From Chloroflexota bacterium (GTDB taxonomy: Bacteria > Chloroflexota > Dehalococcoidia > Dehalococcoidales > JAFGLR01): a DNA stretch of 34,303 bases. Under the pieces are notes generated by a model. That model had not been told where the DNA came from, made no database searches, and worked only from the letters and a program-made list of their open reading frames with translations. Of this stretch, positions 8,055 through 15,368 are shown piece after piece. The DNA is taken from positions 1 to 34,303 of the forward strand of contig JACQTX010000092.1 in assembly GCA_016210585.1 (NCBI GenBank), given 5' to 3'. Position numbers and translations under genes: made by a program. The first letter of the stretch is position 1. Each line of letters begins with the position of its first letter.

Positions 8055-8864
8055 TTATAGACATGTCCAGCCGCCGTCATGCGCGATGGTCTGTCCGGTG
8101 ACAAAGCTGGAATCATCGGAAGCGAGGTATAGAACGAGAGCATTGAGCTCATCCGCCTCGCCGCGTCGTCCCAGCGGCGTCCTCTTGATGACCTTCTGCT
8201 CCCAGTCTTGCAGCTCTTCCGAAGTGCGCTTAACTCCCGCATCCATGGCCAGCCTTGTCCCTTTGTGCCAGCCCGGAGCAATGCAGTTGACGCGTATGCC
8301 ATACCTGCCGTATTCGACAGCCGCTTGCTTGGTCAGCCAGATGACGCCGGCCTTGGCGGCACCATAGGGCGCCAGGGCATTTATGCTGTGCTCGACACCG
8401 GTGATACCGATTATGGAGGCGATGTTTACAATGGCGCCGGACTTCTGCGCCGCCATAATCCTGAGACCTTCTTTCAGGCAGTAGAAGGTCCCATGGAGGT
8501 CCACATCAATCACGCGGTGCCACTCTGCGATGTCAACGTCACCGATGAGTGTGGAGCGGCTGGTGACACCGGCGTTGTTAATAAGGATGTCCAGCTTACT
8601 AAAGGTATCTTTCGTCTTTCGGAAAGCCTCACAGACCTGTGGATACCGCGTAATGTCCACGCCGAGGGAGAGGCTTTTCCTGCCATATTTCTCCAGCATG
8701 GCACAGGTCTCATCGGCACGCTCCTGGAAAAGGTCGCTGCAGACAATATCGGCGCCCGCTTCCGCCAAGGCCAGGCAGAAATTCCGCCCGAAGCCGCTAC
8801 CCCCGCCGGTGACCAGGGCTACTTTGTCCGTCAAATTGGGGATTCTACCTTTCCCTTCAGGCAT
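8055..8864 (-). CDS. Short-chain dehydrogenase/reductase
   Basis: A 269-residue classical SDR with TGGGSGFG at the cofactor site, NNAGV, a catalytic serine in NIASIIG, and YGAAK for Tyr and Lys. It ends TGQTIAHDGGWTC, as in many glucose/3-oxoacyl-type reductases. An aspartate follows beta-2 (IVCSDLF), favouring NAD(H). The ATG at 8864 has GAGGAG about 9 bases upstream. It lies between the second SDR and the MttB-family gene, all on the minus strand with gaps of 115-181 bp, so operon membership is likely but not tight. The two SDRs differ enough not to be a recent duplication. Confidence 0.88.
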   Translation of the reverse strand: MPEGKGRIPNLTDKVALVTGGGSGFGRNFCLALAEAGADIVCSDLFQERADETCAMLEKYGRKSLSLGVDITRYPQVCEAFRKTKDTFSKLDILINNAGVTSRSTLIGDVDIAEWHRVIDVDLHGTFYCLKEGLRIMAAQKSGAIVNIASIIGITGVEHSINALAPYGAAKAGVIWLTKQAAVEYGRYGIRVNCIAPGWHKGTRLAMDAGVKRTSEELQDWEQKVIKRTPLGRRGEADELNALVLYLASDDSSFVTGQTIAHDGGWTCL

Positions 8865-9009
8865 ATAAGTGTCTCCTCAGAACAAAAGACTACTTGTCGG
8901 CTGTGTTAGTCAGCTTGATTAGTCTCCATCCCCACGATGGGGAGAGGATTAAAGCCTCTGAGCTTGCCGAAGGAGTGAGGGGCATAAGTAGGCATCATCC
9001 TCACCCATA

Positions 9010-9030
9010 CCTCTCCCATCAAGGGAGAGG
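9010..9030. repeat. Perfect 8-bp-stem hairpin, dispersed repeat type
   Basis: CCTCTCCC and GGGAGAGG flank a 5-base loop. It sits between the mttB-family gene and the downstream SDR. There is no T run on either side, so it is not a typical intrinsic terminator; it could stabilise the mttB-family transcript end. CCCC/GGGG at 8930-8942 forms a second small hairpin. Confidence 0.5.
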
Positions 9031-9045
9031 GGCTTACTTGTTCTT

Positions 9046-10473
9046 TCATTTCACTAGCTGCCGGTCGGCGGCACTCAGTATCTTGGCCAGCTCTTTTTGC
9101 ACATCATCGGGTAACGGCCGGGGACTCATCTTTTTCTGAAGCTCGTGGAACTCATCCAGTGTCCGGGCGTAGAGGTCCTTCTTACCTTCGGAGACCCAGG
9201 TTTCTATTGGCATATTCGTAAAGAGACTAATGGGCATTGCCTCCCGGCAATGCTTCAAGGTGTGGGGGCTTTCCAGGAAATGCCCGCCCGGCGCTACGTT
9301 CATAATCTCCCGCCAGGCCAGCGTCTCATCATCAACCTTTACCCCGGAAATCGCCCGCTTGATGATTTTGGTCACCTCGTTATCAATCATGAGCTGGATG
9401 GGGCTGATGGCGGTGGCCACGTTTAGCTGCCCGGCACCGCCAAGCATATCGCAGCCGGCCATGGCCACCATGAGGCTTCTAAGGGTAACCTGTATGCCGG
9501 CTTGCTCGTCAGAGACGAAGGAGTCCGAGCCAAAGCCATAGACATGGGCCGGGATGTGCAGGGCTTCTTTATGGAACTGTATCATGGCCGCCCCCGCGAG
9601 GATAACCTCAATGCTCGATTGCAGCGTTCTGCCGGAGGCCATATCGAGCATGAAAAGCAGAGGGAAGCCTATGACCGGGATGCCTGGCCTTATAACCTGG
9701 CTCATCACGAGCTGGGCCAGGATTTCCACGCAGGCGAGCATGACCTCCCCGGCGATAGTGACCGGAGCGGTCCCACCGGAGCTGGGCAAAGAGGCGACTC
9801 CAACGGGTATCCCGTACTGGCAGGACTGCAGGATTATCTCGATATCGAGCGGCTTGAAAGCCAGGGGAGAGATGGCTGCTGCACCGGCATGCACCAGCGG
9901 CCTTTGCTCCAGATTGCCAACGACCGCCTGTGCCATCTGCAGGGCGTAGCCCACACTCTCGTAAGAATAGAGGTGCAGGATGACGTGCTTGGAGGTGTTT
10001 TCGAAAAGGGTTTTGAGGGCGTGGAGGTCAGCCGTGGCTTCCGGGACATCCTGGGGCGTGGGATGGCAACAGGCGTTTATCTGGCCCAGCACATCTGCTA
10101 GCTGTGCCCACTGGGCGACATCGGACAGCATTATGCTGCGGTAGGCGCGGGTATCCGGGTCTATCCAGCTCCTGGCGCCCATATTGGTGCGTGTGAAGAA
10201 CAGCCCATCGGGGTCAGGGAGCACCATGTCCGGACGGTCATCCCGGCTTGACAGTCTGGCAGCAGGTGGCACGCTGCGCAATGCCGCCCTGGTCATGTCC
10301 CGGGGGAACTTCACAATCTCAGCATTGAAATCAACATCCGCCCCGGCCTTCTGCAGCAACTTCAGGGCCGTGGGGTGGTCCACCTTTACCCCTTTGGTGG
10401 CCAGAATGTCCTCGCTTTTCTGGAGGAGGAACCCAAGGTCTTCAGATGTGAGGGGCCGGATATTTTTCATCAT
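9046..10473 (-). CDS. MttB-family (trimethylamine methyltransferase-like) corrinoid methyltransferase, non-pyrrolysine
   Basis: The protein (475 residues from ATG 10473) belongs to the MttB superfamily, TIM-barrel enzymes that move a methyl group from quaternary or tertiary amines to a corrinoid protein. Typical segments are PLVHAGAAAISPL, LPSSGGTAPVTIAGEVML, PVIGFPLLFMLDMASGR and DSFVSDEQAGIQVTLRS. The frame runs through with no in-frame amber codon, so it is the non-pyrrolysine type, as in MtgB (glycine betaine), MtpB and MtcB. The substrate cannot be deduced. I chose ATG 10473 because AAGGAGC lies about 7 bases upstream. A strong promoter lies 195 bp upstream, and the leader between them is filled by repeats. 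A corrinoid protein, RACo, a TRAP transporter and a two-component system are all nearby. Confidence 0.9.
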   Translation of the reverse strand: MMKNIRPLTSEDLGFLLQKSEDILATKGVKVDHPTALKLLQKAGADVDFNAEIVKFPRDMTRAALRSVPPAARLSSRDDRPDMVLPDPDGLFFTRTNMGARSWIDPDTRAYRSIMLSDVAQWAQLADVLGQINACCHPTPQDVPEATADLHALKTLFENTSKHVILHLYSYESVGYALQMAQAVVGNLEQRPLVHAGAAAISPLAFKPLDIEIILQSCQYGIPVGVASLPSSGGTAPVTIAGEVMLACVEILAQLVMSQVIRPGIPVIGFPLLFMLDMASGRTLQSSIEVILAGAAMIQFHKEALHIPAHVYGFGSDSFVSDEQAGIQVTLRSLMVAMAGCDMLGGAGQLNVATAISPIQLMIDNEVTKIIKRAISGVKVDDETLAWREIMNVAPGGHFLESPHTLKHCREAMPISLFTNMPIETWVSEGKKDLYARTLDEFHELQKKMSPRPLPDDVQKELAKILSAADRQLVK

Positions 10474-10500
10474 GCCACAGCTCCTTATGTAGGCCCGCTT

Positions 10501-10532
10501 GCAAGCGGGCACCATGAAGTAAAGCCCTGTCT
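10501..10532. repeat. 32-bp direct repeat, copy 1
   Basis: An exact match to 10623-10654. It begins GCAAGCGGGCACC and ends GCCCTGTCT. With the preceding GCCCGCTT it also forms a hairpin. The two copies flank the two-hairpin element. Confidence 0.85.
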
Positions 10533-10622
10533 AAGCCACCGTAGGGCAGGTTTCCCAACCTGCCCGCCACTTCAAGTCGGGTTAGGAAACCCGACCTACA
10601 GAATGAATCGCTGATTTCGGGT
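10533..10622. mobile_element. Two-hairpin MITE-like element, copy 1
   Basis: Contains GGGCAGGTT/AACCTGCCC and GTCGGGTT/AACCCGAC hairpins, bounded by GTAGG and CCTAC. It is the reverse complement, with few differences, of the core of 34077-34189, and keeps one terminal arm (AATCGCTGATTTCGGG). The other arm is missing. It lies within the transcribed leader of the mttB-family gene. Confidence 0.7.
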
Positions 10623-10654
10623 GCAAGCGGGCACCATGAAGTAAAGCCCTGTCT
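10623..10654. repeat. 32-bp direct repeat, copy 2
   Basis: An exact copy of 10501-10532 lying just upstream (in mttB-family transcription sense) of the two-hairpin element. Confidence 0.85.
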
Positions 10655-10667
10655 GATGAGTCTGGAA

Positions 10668-10697
10668 ATATTAGCATATGATTTTCGGGGGTGTCAA
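10668..10697 (-). promoter_or_regulatory. Promoter of the mttB-family gene
   Basis: On the minus strand TTGACA (10697 to 10692) is followed after 18 bp by TAATAT (10673 to 10668), preceded by TG at the extended -10 position. Start near 10661, giving a leader of about 190 bases to ATG 10473. Confidence 0.6.
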
Positions 10698-10791
10698 GCG
10701 GCGCGGTTACGGACAGCGAACCAATATGGGCGTAACCAACGTAGTTGACATAATATAGGGAGTTCCTGGCTATCAAGGGGTTAGCGCGGCG

Positions 10792-10824
10792 GTAAGAGCG
10801 GTCCCCTAGCGGCTGTGCTCTTAC
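10792..10824. terminator. Inverted repeat at the kinase stop codon, possible terminator
   Basis: GTAAGAGC (10792-10799) pairs with GCTCTTAC (10817-10824); the arm covers the stop codon of the histidine kinase. A run of T is absent, so termination by this hairpin alone is uncertain. Confidence 0.35.
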
Positions 10825-11906
10825 TTAGGCGGCGGTGTTGGTGCCTTGATGGATATTCGGGTCCCGTTACCAGGTTGAGACTGGATTTCGCATGCGGCAT
10901 TAATGAACTCGGCCCTCTCGCGGATGCCGGCGAGACCAAGCTTGCCATCGTTGGCGATGGCGCTAAGGGTCTCACGCAGGGGAAAGCCACACCCATTGTC
11001 CTGGACGGCCACATAGAGGTGTCCCGGCGCAAACCGTAGTGTCACCGCGACGTCGGTCGCTCCCGAGTGACGTCTGACATTGCTGAGCGCCTCCTGGACA
11101 ATGCGAAAGATAGCGGTCTCCGTGTCCGGCGCCAGCGTTCGTAACTCGCCTGCTACTTCTATGTTGGCTCGGATGCCATCCTGCTGTTCCAGCCTGTTGG
11201 CCAGCCACATGATGGCTGACACCAGCCCCATGGTATCCAGGACGTGGGGCCGCAGGTTCACACTCAGCTCCCGCAGGTCCTGACAGACGCCTACCACCTC
11301 ATCCCGGAAGGATTCGGCACGTTCCTTGAAATACGGTGTATTTGTATCGGAGTTGTCCGCCTGCGAGACCAGTGACTGCGCCGAGTTGGCGGCTACGAGT
11401 AGTCTCTGGATAGCATCGTCATGCAGGTCACGTGCGATGCGCCGCCTCTCGTCTTCCTGGGCCTTGAGAAGCTGTGAGATGTAGTGGCGGCGCTCTATTT
11501 CGCTTTGTCTGACGCTTCTGTGCCATTTCGTCTCGTAGATGACCACGGCTACTACCGCTATCGGGATCAGCCAGAAAAAGGCGTTCTGCAGCACATAGCT
11601 CAGCGGCAGCTCCAGGTTCGTCAGGCGCGTCATAACGGTTACCAGATGGATTAGCCATGTGGTTATCATGCCGCGCCAGCCATAGACAATGCTGGCATAG
11701 ACAAAGGGGACCAAAAACAGGCTGCCGATTGCCTTCTGGCGGAACTCCAGGCGGGCTAGCCAATCGAGGAGCGGTGACCATCTGAGCCACGGCCAGTCCG
11801 AGTAAAAAACAATGAGAGACACGATAAGCACGAGGATAATCCAGAAATACACATCTGGTATCAGCAGGAAGTTTCTTACGCGGTTTCTGGCAGCGGTGCG
11901 ACTCAT
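10821..11906 (-). CDS. Membrane sensor histidine kinase (NarX/DegS-like, HisKA_3)
   Basis: The 361-residue kinase has about four membrane segments in residues 10-125 with very short loops, so no large extracellular sensor domain. It then has a short coil and the HisKA_3 dimerisation motif DERRRIARDLHDDAIQ with phospho-acceptor His162. The HATPase_c domain shows EALSNVRRHSGA, VQDNGCGF and LGLAGIRERAEF. It starts 5 bases after the response regulator stop, so they form one operon and a cognate pair. Lacking a periplasmic sensor, it may sense through the membrane or via the neighbouring transporter. The target is probably the divergent TRAP operon or the mttB-family gene (inference from position). 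Confidence 0.92.
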   Translation of the reverse strand: MSRTAARNRVRNFLLIPDVYFWIILVLIVSLIVFYSDWPWLRWSPLLDWLARLEFRQKAIGSLFLVPFVYASIVYGWRGMITTWLIHLVTVMTRLTNLELPLSYVLQNAFFWLIPIAVVAVVIYETKWHRSVRQSEIERRHYISQLLKAQEDERRRIARDLHDDAIQRLLVAANSAQSLVSQADNSDTNTPYFKERAESFRDEVVGVCQDLRELSVNLRPHVLDTMGLVSAIMWLANRLEQQDGIRANIEVAGELRTLAPDTETAIFRIVQEALSNVRRHSGATDVAVTLRFAPGHLYVAVQDNGCGFPLRETLSAIANDGKLGLAGIRERAEFINAACEIQSQPGNGTRISIKAPTPPPK

Positions 11907-11911
11907 GGCGA

Positions 11912-12727
11912 CTACTCGATATCATCAACAGTAATCAGGCCGGCCCGCAGGCTGAGAAAAACGGCCTCCGTTCTGGAGCCGACACCCAGTTTCGAGAAAA
12001 TGCTGACCAGATAGCTTTTCACCGTGGGTATACTCAGGCCCAGGGCCAGAGCGATATCCTTGTTGCTCATGCCTCGTGCGGCCAGGTTCAGTACCTGGAT
12101 CTCGCGTCCCGTCAGTTTCCCTCCTGCTTCCAAGGGTATGGGCTTTGTCATAAGGCTGCGGGCATTTCTCAGGACCTGGCGGGCGATCGCAGGCTCCAGC
12201 ACAGTCTCCCCGGCGGTGACGGCGCGGATGCTCTGCACAATTTCCTGGCCGAAGACAGCCTTTGTCAAATAGCCGGCGGCCCCGGCTTCCAGTATGCCCA
12301 GGACATGGTCACTATCGCCATGGATAGTAAGAACGAGGACGGCCGTAGCGGGAGACTTGGCCTTAATGCGGCGTGTCGCTTCCAGGCCATTTATCTTGGG
12401 CATGCTGATATCCATAATCACCACGTCCGGGTGGAGTGCCATGGCCAGCTCGACAGCCTCGTCACCATCGCTGGCCTCTCCGATGACCTGGAACTCAGCT
12501 TCCTTCTCAAGGAGGGCCTTGAGGGCCTGGCGCATCAGGGGATGGTCGTCAGCCAACAGTATGGTCGTCCTTTTGAGTTGCTCCTGCGCAGGCTGACCAC
12601 CAGGGTGTAGTCCAACCACTCTATACCTCAGCTCTTTCGTACCCATCATGTTGACTGGCCAGACTGTGGAGTTACCAATCGCCTCATATTTAGGCCGTGC
12701 TCCGAAAGTGCTTTCTCCGTTCTGCAA
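11912..12727 (-). CDS. NarL/LuxR-type response regulator
   Basis: The receiver domain starts at TTILLADDHPLMRQ, has the phospho-acceptor Asp in VVIMDISMPKINGLEA, the conserved Thr in VLTIHGD and Lys in GYLTKA. The C-terminal LuxR helix-turn-helix is LTGREIQVLNLAARGMSNKDIALALGLSIPTVKSYLVSIFSKLGV. The longest frame adds about 50 residues before the receiver with no family resemblance. A GTG at 12619 preceded by GAGG is the more likely start, with ATG 12649 or 12646 also possible. It is followed at once by the kinase gene. It probably controls the divergent TRAP genes across a 560-bp region with large inverted repeats. Confidence 0.92.
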   Translation of the reverse strand: MQNGESTFGARPKYEAIGNSTVWPVNMMGTKELRYRVVGLHPGGQPAQEQLKRTTILLADDHPLMRQALKALLEKEAEFQVIGEASDGDEAVELAMALHPDVVIMDISMPKINGLEATRRIKAKSPATAVLVLTIHGDSDHVLGILEAGAAGYLTKAVFGQEIVQSIRAVTAGETVLEPAIARQVLRNARSLMTKPIPLEAGGKLTGREIQVLNLAARGMSNKDIALALGLSIPTVKSYLVSIFSKLGVGSRTEAVFLSLRAGLITVDDIE

Positions 12728-13055
12728 AGGCTTGCCGGAGAAGGGACCATCATGAATGGAGGTGTCAGGACTACTCTACTCTTTTCGAGGGGAGAAAGCA
12801 CGTATGAGATTGCTCTGATACGGGCAGCGGTAGAAAGATTCTAGCAGGTTCATCCTCATCTGTCCAATGCTGAGATGGAATGAGCCTCCCGGGAAACCAC
12901 TTTGTAGATACGAATTTTGCTACACGAGAAATAGCATTTACCCCAATTCCTCATAATAGAGTAGCTTCGGGACTCGCTGCCGGCGGGTTTGTCTGTGATA
13001 GTAATTACCCCATATTACCCAGAACGCCGTCTGTCTATGTCGGCTGACCTATCCC

Positions 13056-13090
13056 CCTGACCCCCTTCCCTACAAGGCAAGGGGGTGAGG
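13056..13090. repeat. 12-bp-arm inverted repeat
   Basis: CCTGACCCCCTT (13056-13067) pairs with AAGGGGGTGAGG (13079-13090), one mismatch, 11-base loop. It resembles the C-rich dispersed hairpins near 8930 and 9010. Confidence 0.6.
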
Positions 13091-13148
13091 TCGAGCCTTT
13101 TTCTTATAAAGGGTTTGTTAGGGCAATTGCGCGATGAGCGCGTTTCGC

Positions 13149-13197
13149 AGGACGCTTATGGAATACCATCTTTAGATGGTATTCCATCTCTTGTCCT
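13149..13197. promoter_or_regulatory. Large palindrome upstream of the TRAP operon
   Basis: A perfect 13-bp stem (ATGGAATACCATC, 13158-13170, with its complement at 13175-13187) closes a TTTA loop. Outer arms AGGAC (13149-13153) and GTCCT (13193-13197) extend it. It lies about 90 bp before the solute-binding gene. It could be a regulator operator or an RNA hairpin in the leader. Confidence 0.65.
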
Positions 13198-13211
13198 AAG
13201 CCTCAGGCTTA
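13197..13211. repeat. Small hairpin adjoining the large palindrome
   Basis: TAAGCC and GGCTTA flank a TCA loop, directly abutting the larger palindrome. The tandem arrangement suggests one regulatory unit. Confidence 0.5.
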
Positions 13212-13289
13212 TTGAAAAACCTGGCCAGATGACCTAATCTACTCATAATAAACATAAAGCATCTGAGTTACATTGTAAAGGAGGCAACA

Positions 13290-14408
13290 ATGAGACACAG
13301 TATTAAGTGGACAATGCAAAGGCTGCTCATGATAGCTTTGACGGTAACCCTGTTGCTGGGTATCGTGGCGACAGGCTGCGGTGCCAAGCAAGAGACACCG
13401 GCCCCCGCAGGCGGGGCTGCTGGAAAGATCATCGAATGGGACCTCGCTTCCTTCGGCATGTCCGACAAGGGCATGCTGTCCATGGCGTTATTCGCGGACA
13501 CCATGTACAAGCGGACGGGCGGACGCTTTGACTTGAAGATGCACTGGGATGGGGCTCTGCTCGGGGAGAGGGAGGCGGCCTCCGGCCTGAAGACCGGGCT
13601 GACAGACATTGGCCAGATAGATACCACGGTGGTGGAAGCCGGGTTTGAGCTGGAGACACTGCTGAACCTGCCGAACCTGGTCCCGGCCAGCGGCCCGGCG
13701 AGCATGGCCCTGGAGATGCGTGATTTTATTGAAGCTTACCGCCAGAATCCGAAGGTCCAGGCGCAGAATGCCAAGTGGAACATCGTGCCGGACCTGTGGT
13801 GGACCATACCGATGGGCCAGGTCAACATCGCCGGCAAGAAACCCGTGAAAACCCTGGCCGACTTGAGGGGCCAGAAGGTGAGGACACCCGGCTCGGCCAT
13901 GAAAGGCATCCTGGAAAAGATAGGCGCTATCCCTGTGGACGTGGAGTACATGGAAGTCTATTCAGGATTACAGACAGGCATCGTTGATTTTGCCCCCGAC
14001 TATGCCTACTACCGGGACTTCCAGAAGTATCACGAGGTAGCCAAGTATCTCACCACTGGCTTTGAGATAACGCAGAGCCAGTCGCAGTTCTGGGCCGTTA
14101 ACCTGGACTCCTATAATGCCCTGCCCGATGACATCAAGAAGATACTGCGGGAGGAGATGAAGCGTTTTCAGCTGATTGACCAGGAGTTCGCGGCCTACGA
14201 GCAGATGCTGGGTATCGAGGTGCAGAAGAAGCAGTTCGCCGAGCTTAACGAGTTGCCCGCTGCCGAGCGTCAGAAGCTGGTGGACATCTCCAAGGAGCTG
14301 TGGCAGACGTGGGCCAGGGAAATGGATGCCAAGGGACTTGCCGGAACGGAGATGCTCCAGTTTGCCCTGGGCCTGCAGGCGGAAATCATCAAGAAATACG
14401 GGGGCTAG
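13290..14408 (+). CDS. TRAP transporter solute-binding lipoprotein (DctP/TAXI superfamily, DctP-type)
   Basis: The 372-residue protein has a signal sequence (basic N-terminus, then LLMIALTVTLLLGIVA) ending TGC, a fair lipobox with Cys30, followed by a short linker. The mature part has the DctP pattern: MALFADTMYKRTGGRFDLKM, GLTDIGQID, LADLRGQKVRTPGSAM near 190 (with the conserved Arg) and MEVYSGLQTGIVDFAP. The ATG has a consensus AAAGGAGG 5 bases upstream, so translation is strong. It binds an organic anion or amphoteric ligand outside the membrane for the DctQ/DctM permease downstream. Its position next to the methyltransferase locus suggests a methylated carboxylate such as a betaine (inference). 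Confidence 0.92.
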   Translation: MRHSIKWTMQRLLMIALTVTLLLGIVATGCGAKQETPAPAGGAAGKIIEWDLASFGMSDKGMLSMALFADTMYKRTGGRFDLKMHWDGALLGEREAASGLKTGLTDIGQIDTTVVEAGFELETLLNLPNLVPASGPASMALEMRDFIEAYRQNPKVQAQNAKWNIVPDLWWTIPMGQVNIAGKKPVKTLADLRGQKVRTPGSAMKGILEKIGAIPVDVEYMEVYSGLQTGIVDFAPDYAYYRDFQKYHEVAKYLTTGFEITQSQSQFWAVNLDSYNALPDDIKKILREEMKRFQLIDQEFAAYEQMLGIEVQKKQFAELNELPAAERQKLVDISKELWQTWAREMDAKGLAGTEMLQFALGLQAEIIKKYGG

Positions 14409-14846
14409 GCGTTTTAACCGGAACGATGAAATAGTTAAGGGATAAAACACTAATCTGGGATAAGGTTTGCTCAGGACCGCGGCGTGCCCGGATGACCGCT
14501 CATCCGGGCATGTCGCACATAATGGGCTGAAAACGCTGACAGGACAATGGACGGCTGGCACGGGGATTCACCCGCGCCCTAGTCCGTGGATTTTCTGACA
14601 TCGCCCAAGCTGTCATTGCGAGCGCATCCGCCGAAGGCGGAGCCGAAGCAATCTCCGAATTGTGTGCCATCGAGAGCGAATCGCAGATTGCTTCGCTGGC
14701 TTTCAGCCGCTCGCAATGACGGTTAGATACATTCGTGAGCCTATCGTTAAAATCAGCGAGGTGACGTATTTGAATCTGAATCCAGGGATTATGGCTGCGG
14801 TGATGCTCTTGAAATGTGGCGAGTATATCGCTAAAATAATCTGACC
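14409..14846. other. Gap between TRAP binding-protein and permease genes
   Basis: The 438 bp hold no credible gene. The left part shows nothing recognisable; the centre holds a MITE-like repeat (listed). The rest before DctQ is AT-richer with no clear promoter. Confidence 0.6.
14612..14720. mobile_element. 109-bp MITE-like repeat with 13-bp terminal inverted repeats
   Basis: GTCATTGCGAGCG at the left end matches the exact reverse complement CGCTCGCAATGAC at the right. Inside, CCGAAGCAATCTC and GATTGCTTCG also pair. Related copies lie at 32774-32913, 28888 and 16975. It encodes no protein. Confidence 0.75.
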
Positions 14847-15368
14847 ATGAAGCACAATAGCTGGCGTTCCGCCTTCACCAGGCTGAATCTTACTTCTATT
14901 GAAAATCTCCTGACGTATGTCGCGATGGCGGGCGTTATGTTCATGATGCTGCTCACCACCGCCGATGTAGCCGGCCGCTATTTCCTCGACCGGCCAATAA
15001 TGGGTGCTGTGGAGCTTCAGGAGAACATGATAGTAGTGGTGGTGCTGCTCGGCCTGGCGGCCAGCCAGAGGCTTGGTCTGCAGGTAAGCGTTGATCTGGT
15101 CTATAGCTGGGTGAAGGGGCGGTCTGCCCACGGGTTGCGGCTCTTCTGGCTGCTTGTCCTCCTGCTGCTCTTCGGCCTGGTGACCGTAAGCGGGGTGAAC
15201 TTCTTTCTCGAAGATGTGGCGAAAGGTGCCTATGCTGGAAACATTCTTCGCATCCCCCGGGCACCGTTTTCTTTTACCGTGCCGCTGGGAAGCTTCCTGC
15301 TCTGTCTGCGCGTCGTCCTTCAGATGAAAGAGGAAGGCGCCAGCCTTATCAGGGGAAAGGGCAGCTGA
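14847..15368 (+). CDS. TRAP transporter small permease (DctQ)
   Basis: A 173-residue membrane protein with four hydrophobic helices and the DctQ features: TTADVAGRYFLDRPIMGAVELQE after TM1, AASQRLGLQVSVDL with the conserved HV-type segment, and a C-terminal helix ending LLCLRVVLQMKEEG. It joins the DctM subunit in the permease. Its stop overlaps the DctM start by one base (TGATG), so they are translationally coupled. No strong ribosome site precedes ATG 14847. Separation from the binding-protein gene by 438 bp with a repeat is larger than usual in TRAP operons. Confidence 0.9.
   Translation: MKHNSWRSAFTRLNLTSIENLLTYVAMAGVMFMMLLTTADVAGRYFLDRPIMGAVELQENMIVVVVLLGLAASQRLGLQVSVDLVYSWVKGRSAHGLRLFWLLVLLLLFGLVTVSGVNFFLEDVAKGAYAGNILRIPRAPFSFTVPLGSFLLCLRVVLQMKEEGASLIRGKGS

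Larger units (their letters stand above)
12728..13289. other. Intergenic control region between two-component and TRAP operons
   Basis: No gene is visible in these 562 bp. They contain three inverted repeats listed separately. A CATAAT box at 13244-13249 could be the TRAP -10 but lacks a good -35, as expected for an activator-dependent promoter. No clear promoter is visible for the response regulator. Confidence 0.6.

Noticed and set aside
9046-10473. Pyrrolysine-containing MttB
   Set aside because: The whole gene reads through without an in-frame amber codon.
12728-13289. Cobalamin riboswitch before the TRAP operon
   Set aside because: No B12-box-like consensus was found by eye here or before the other corrinoid genes; only palindromes and a weak promoter are seen.
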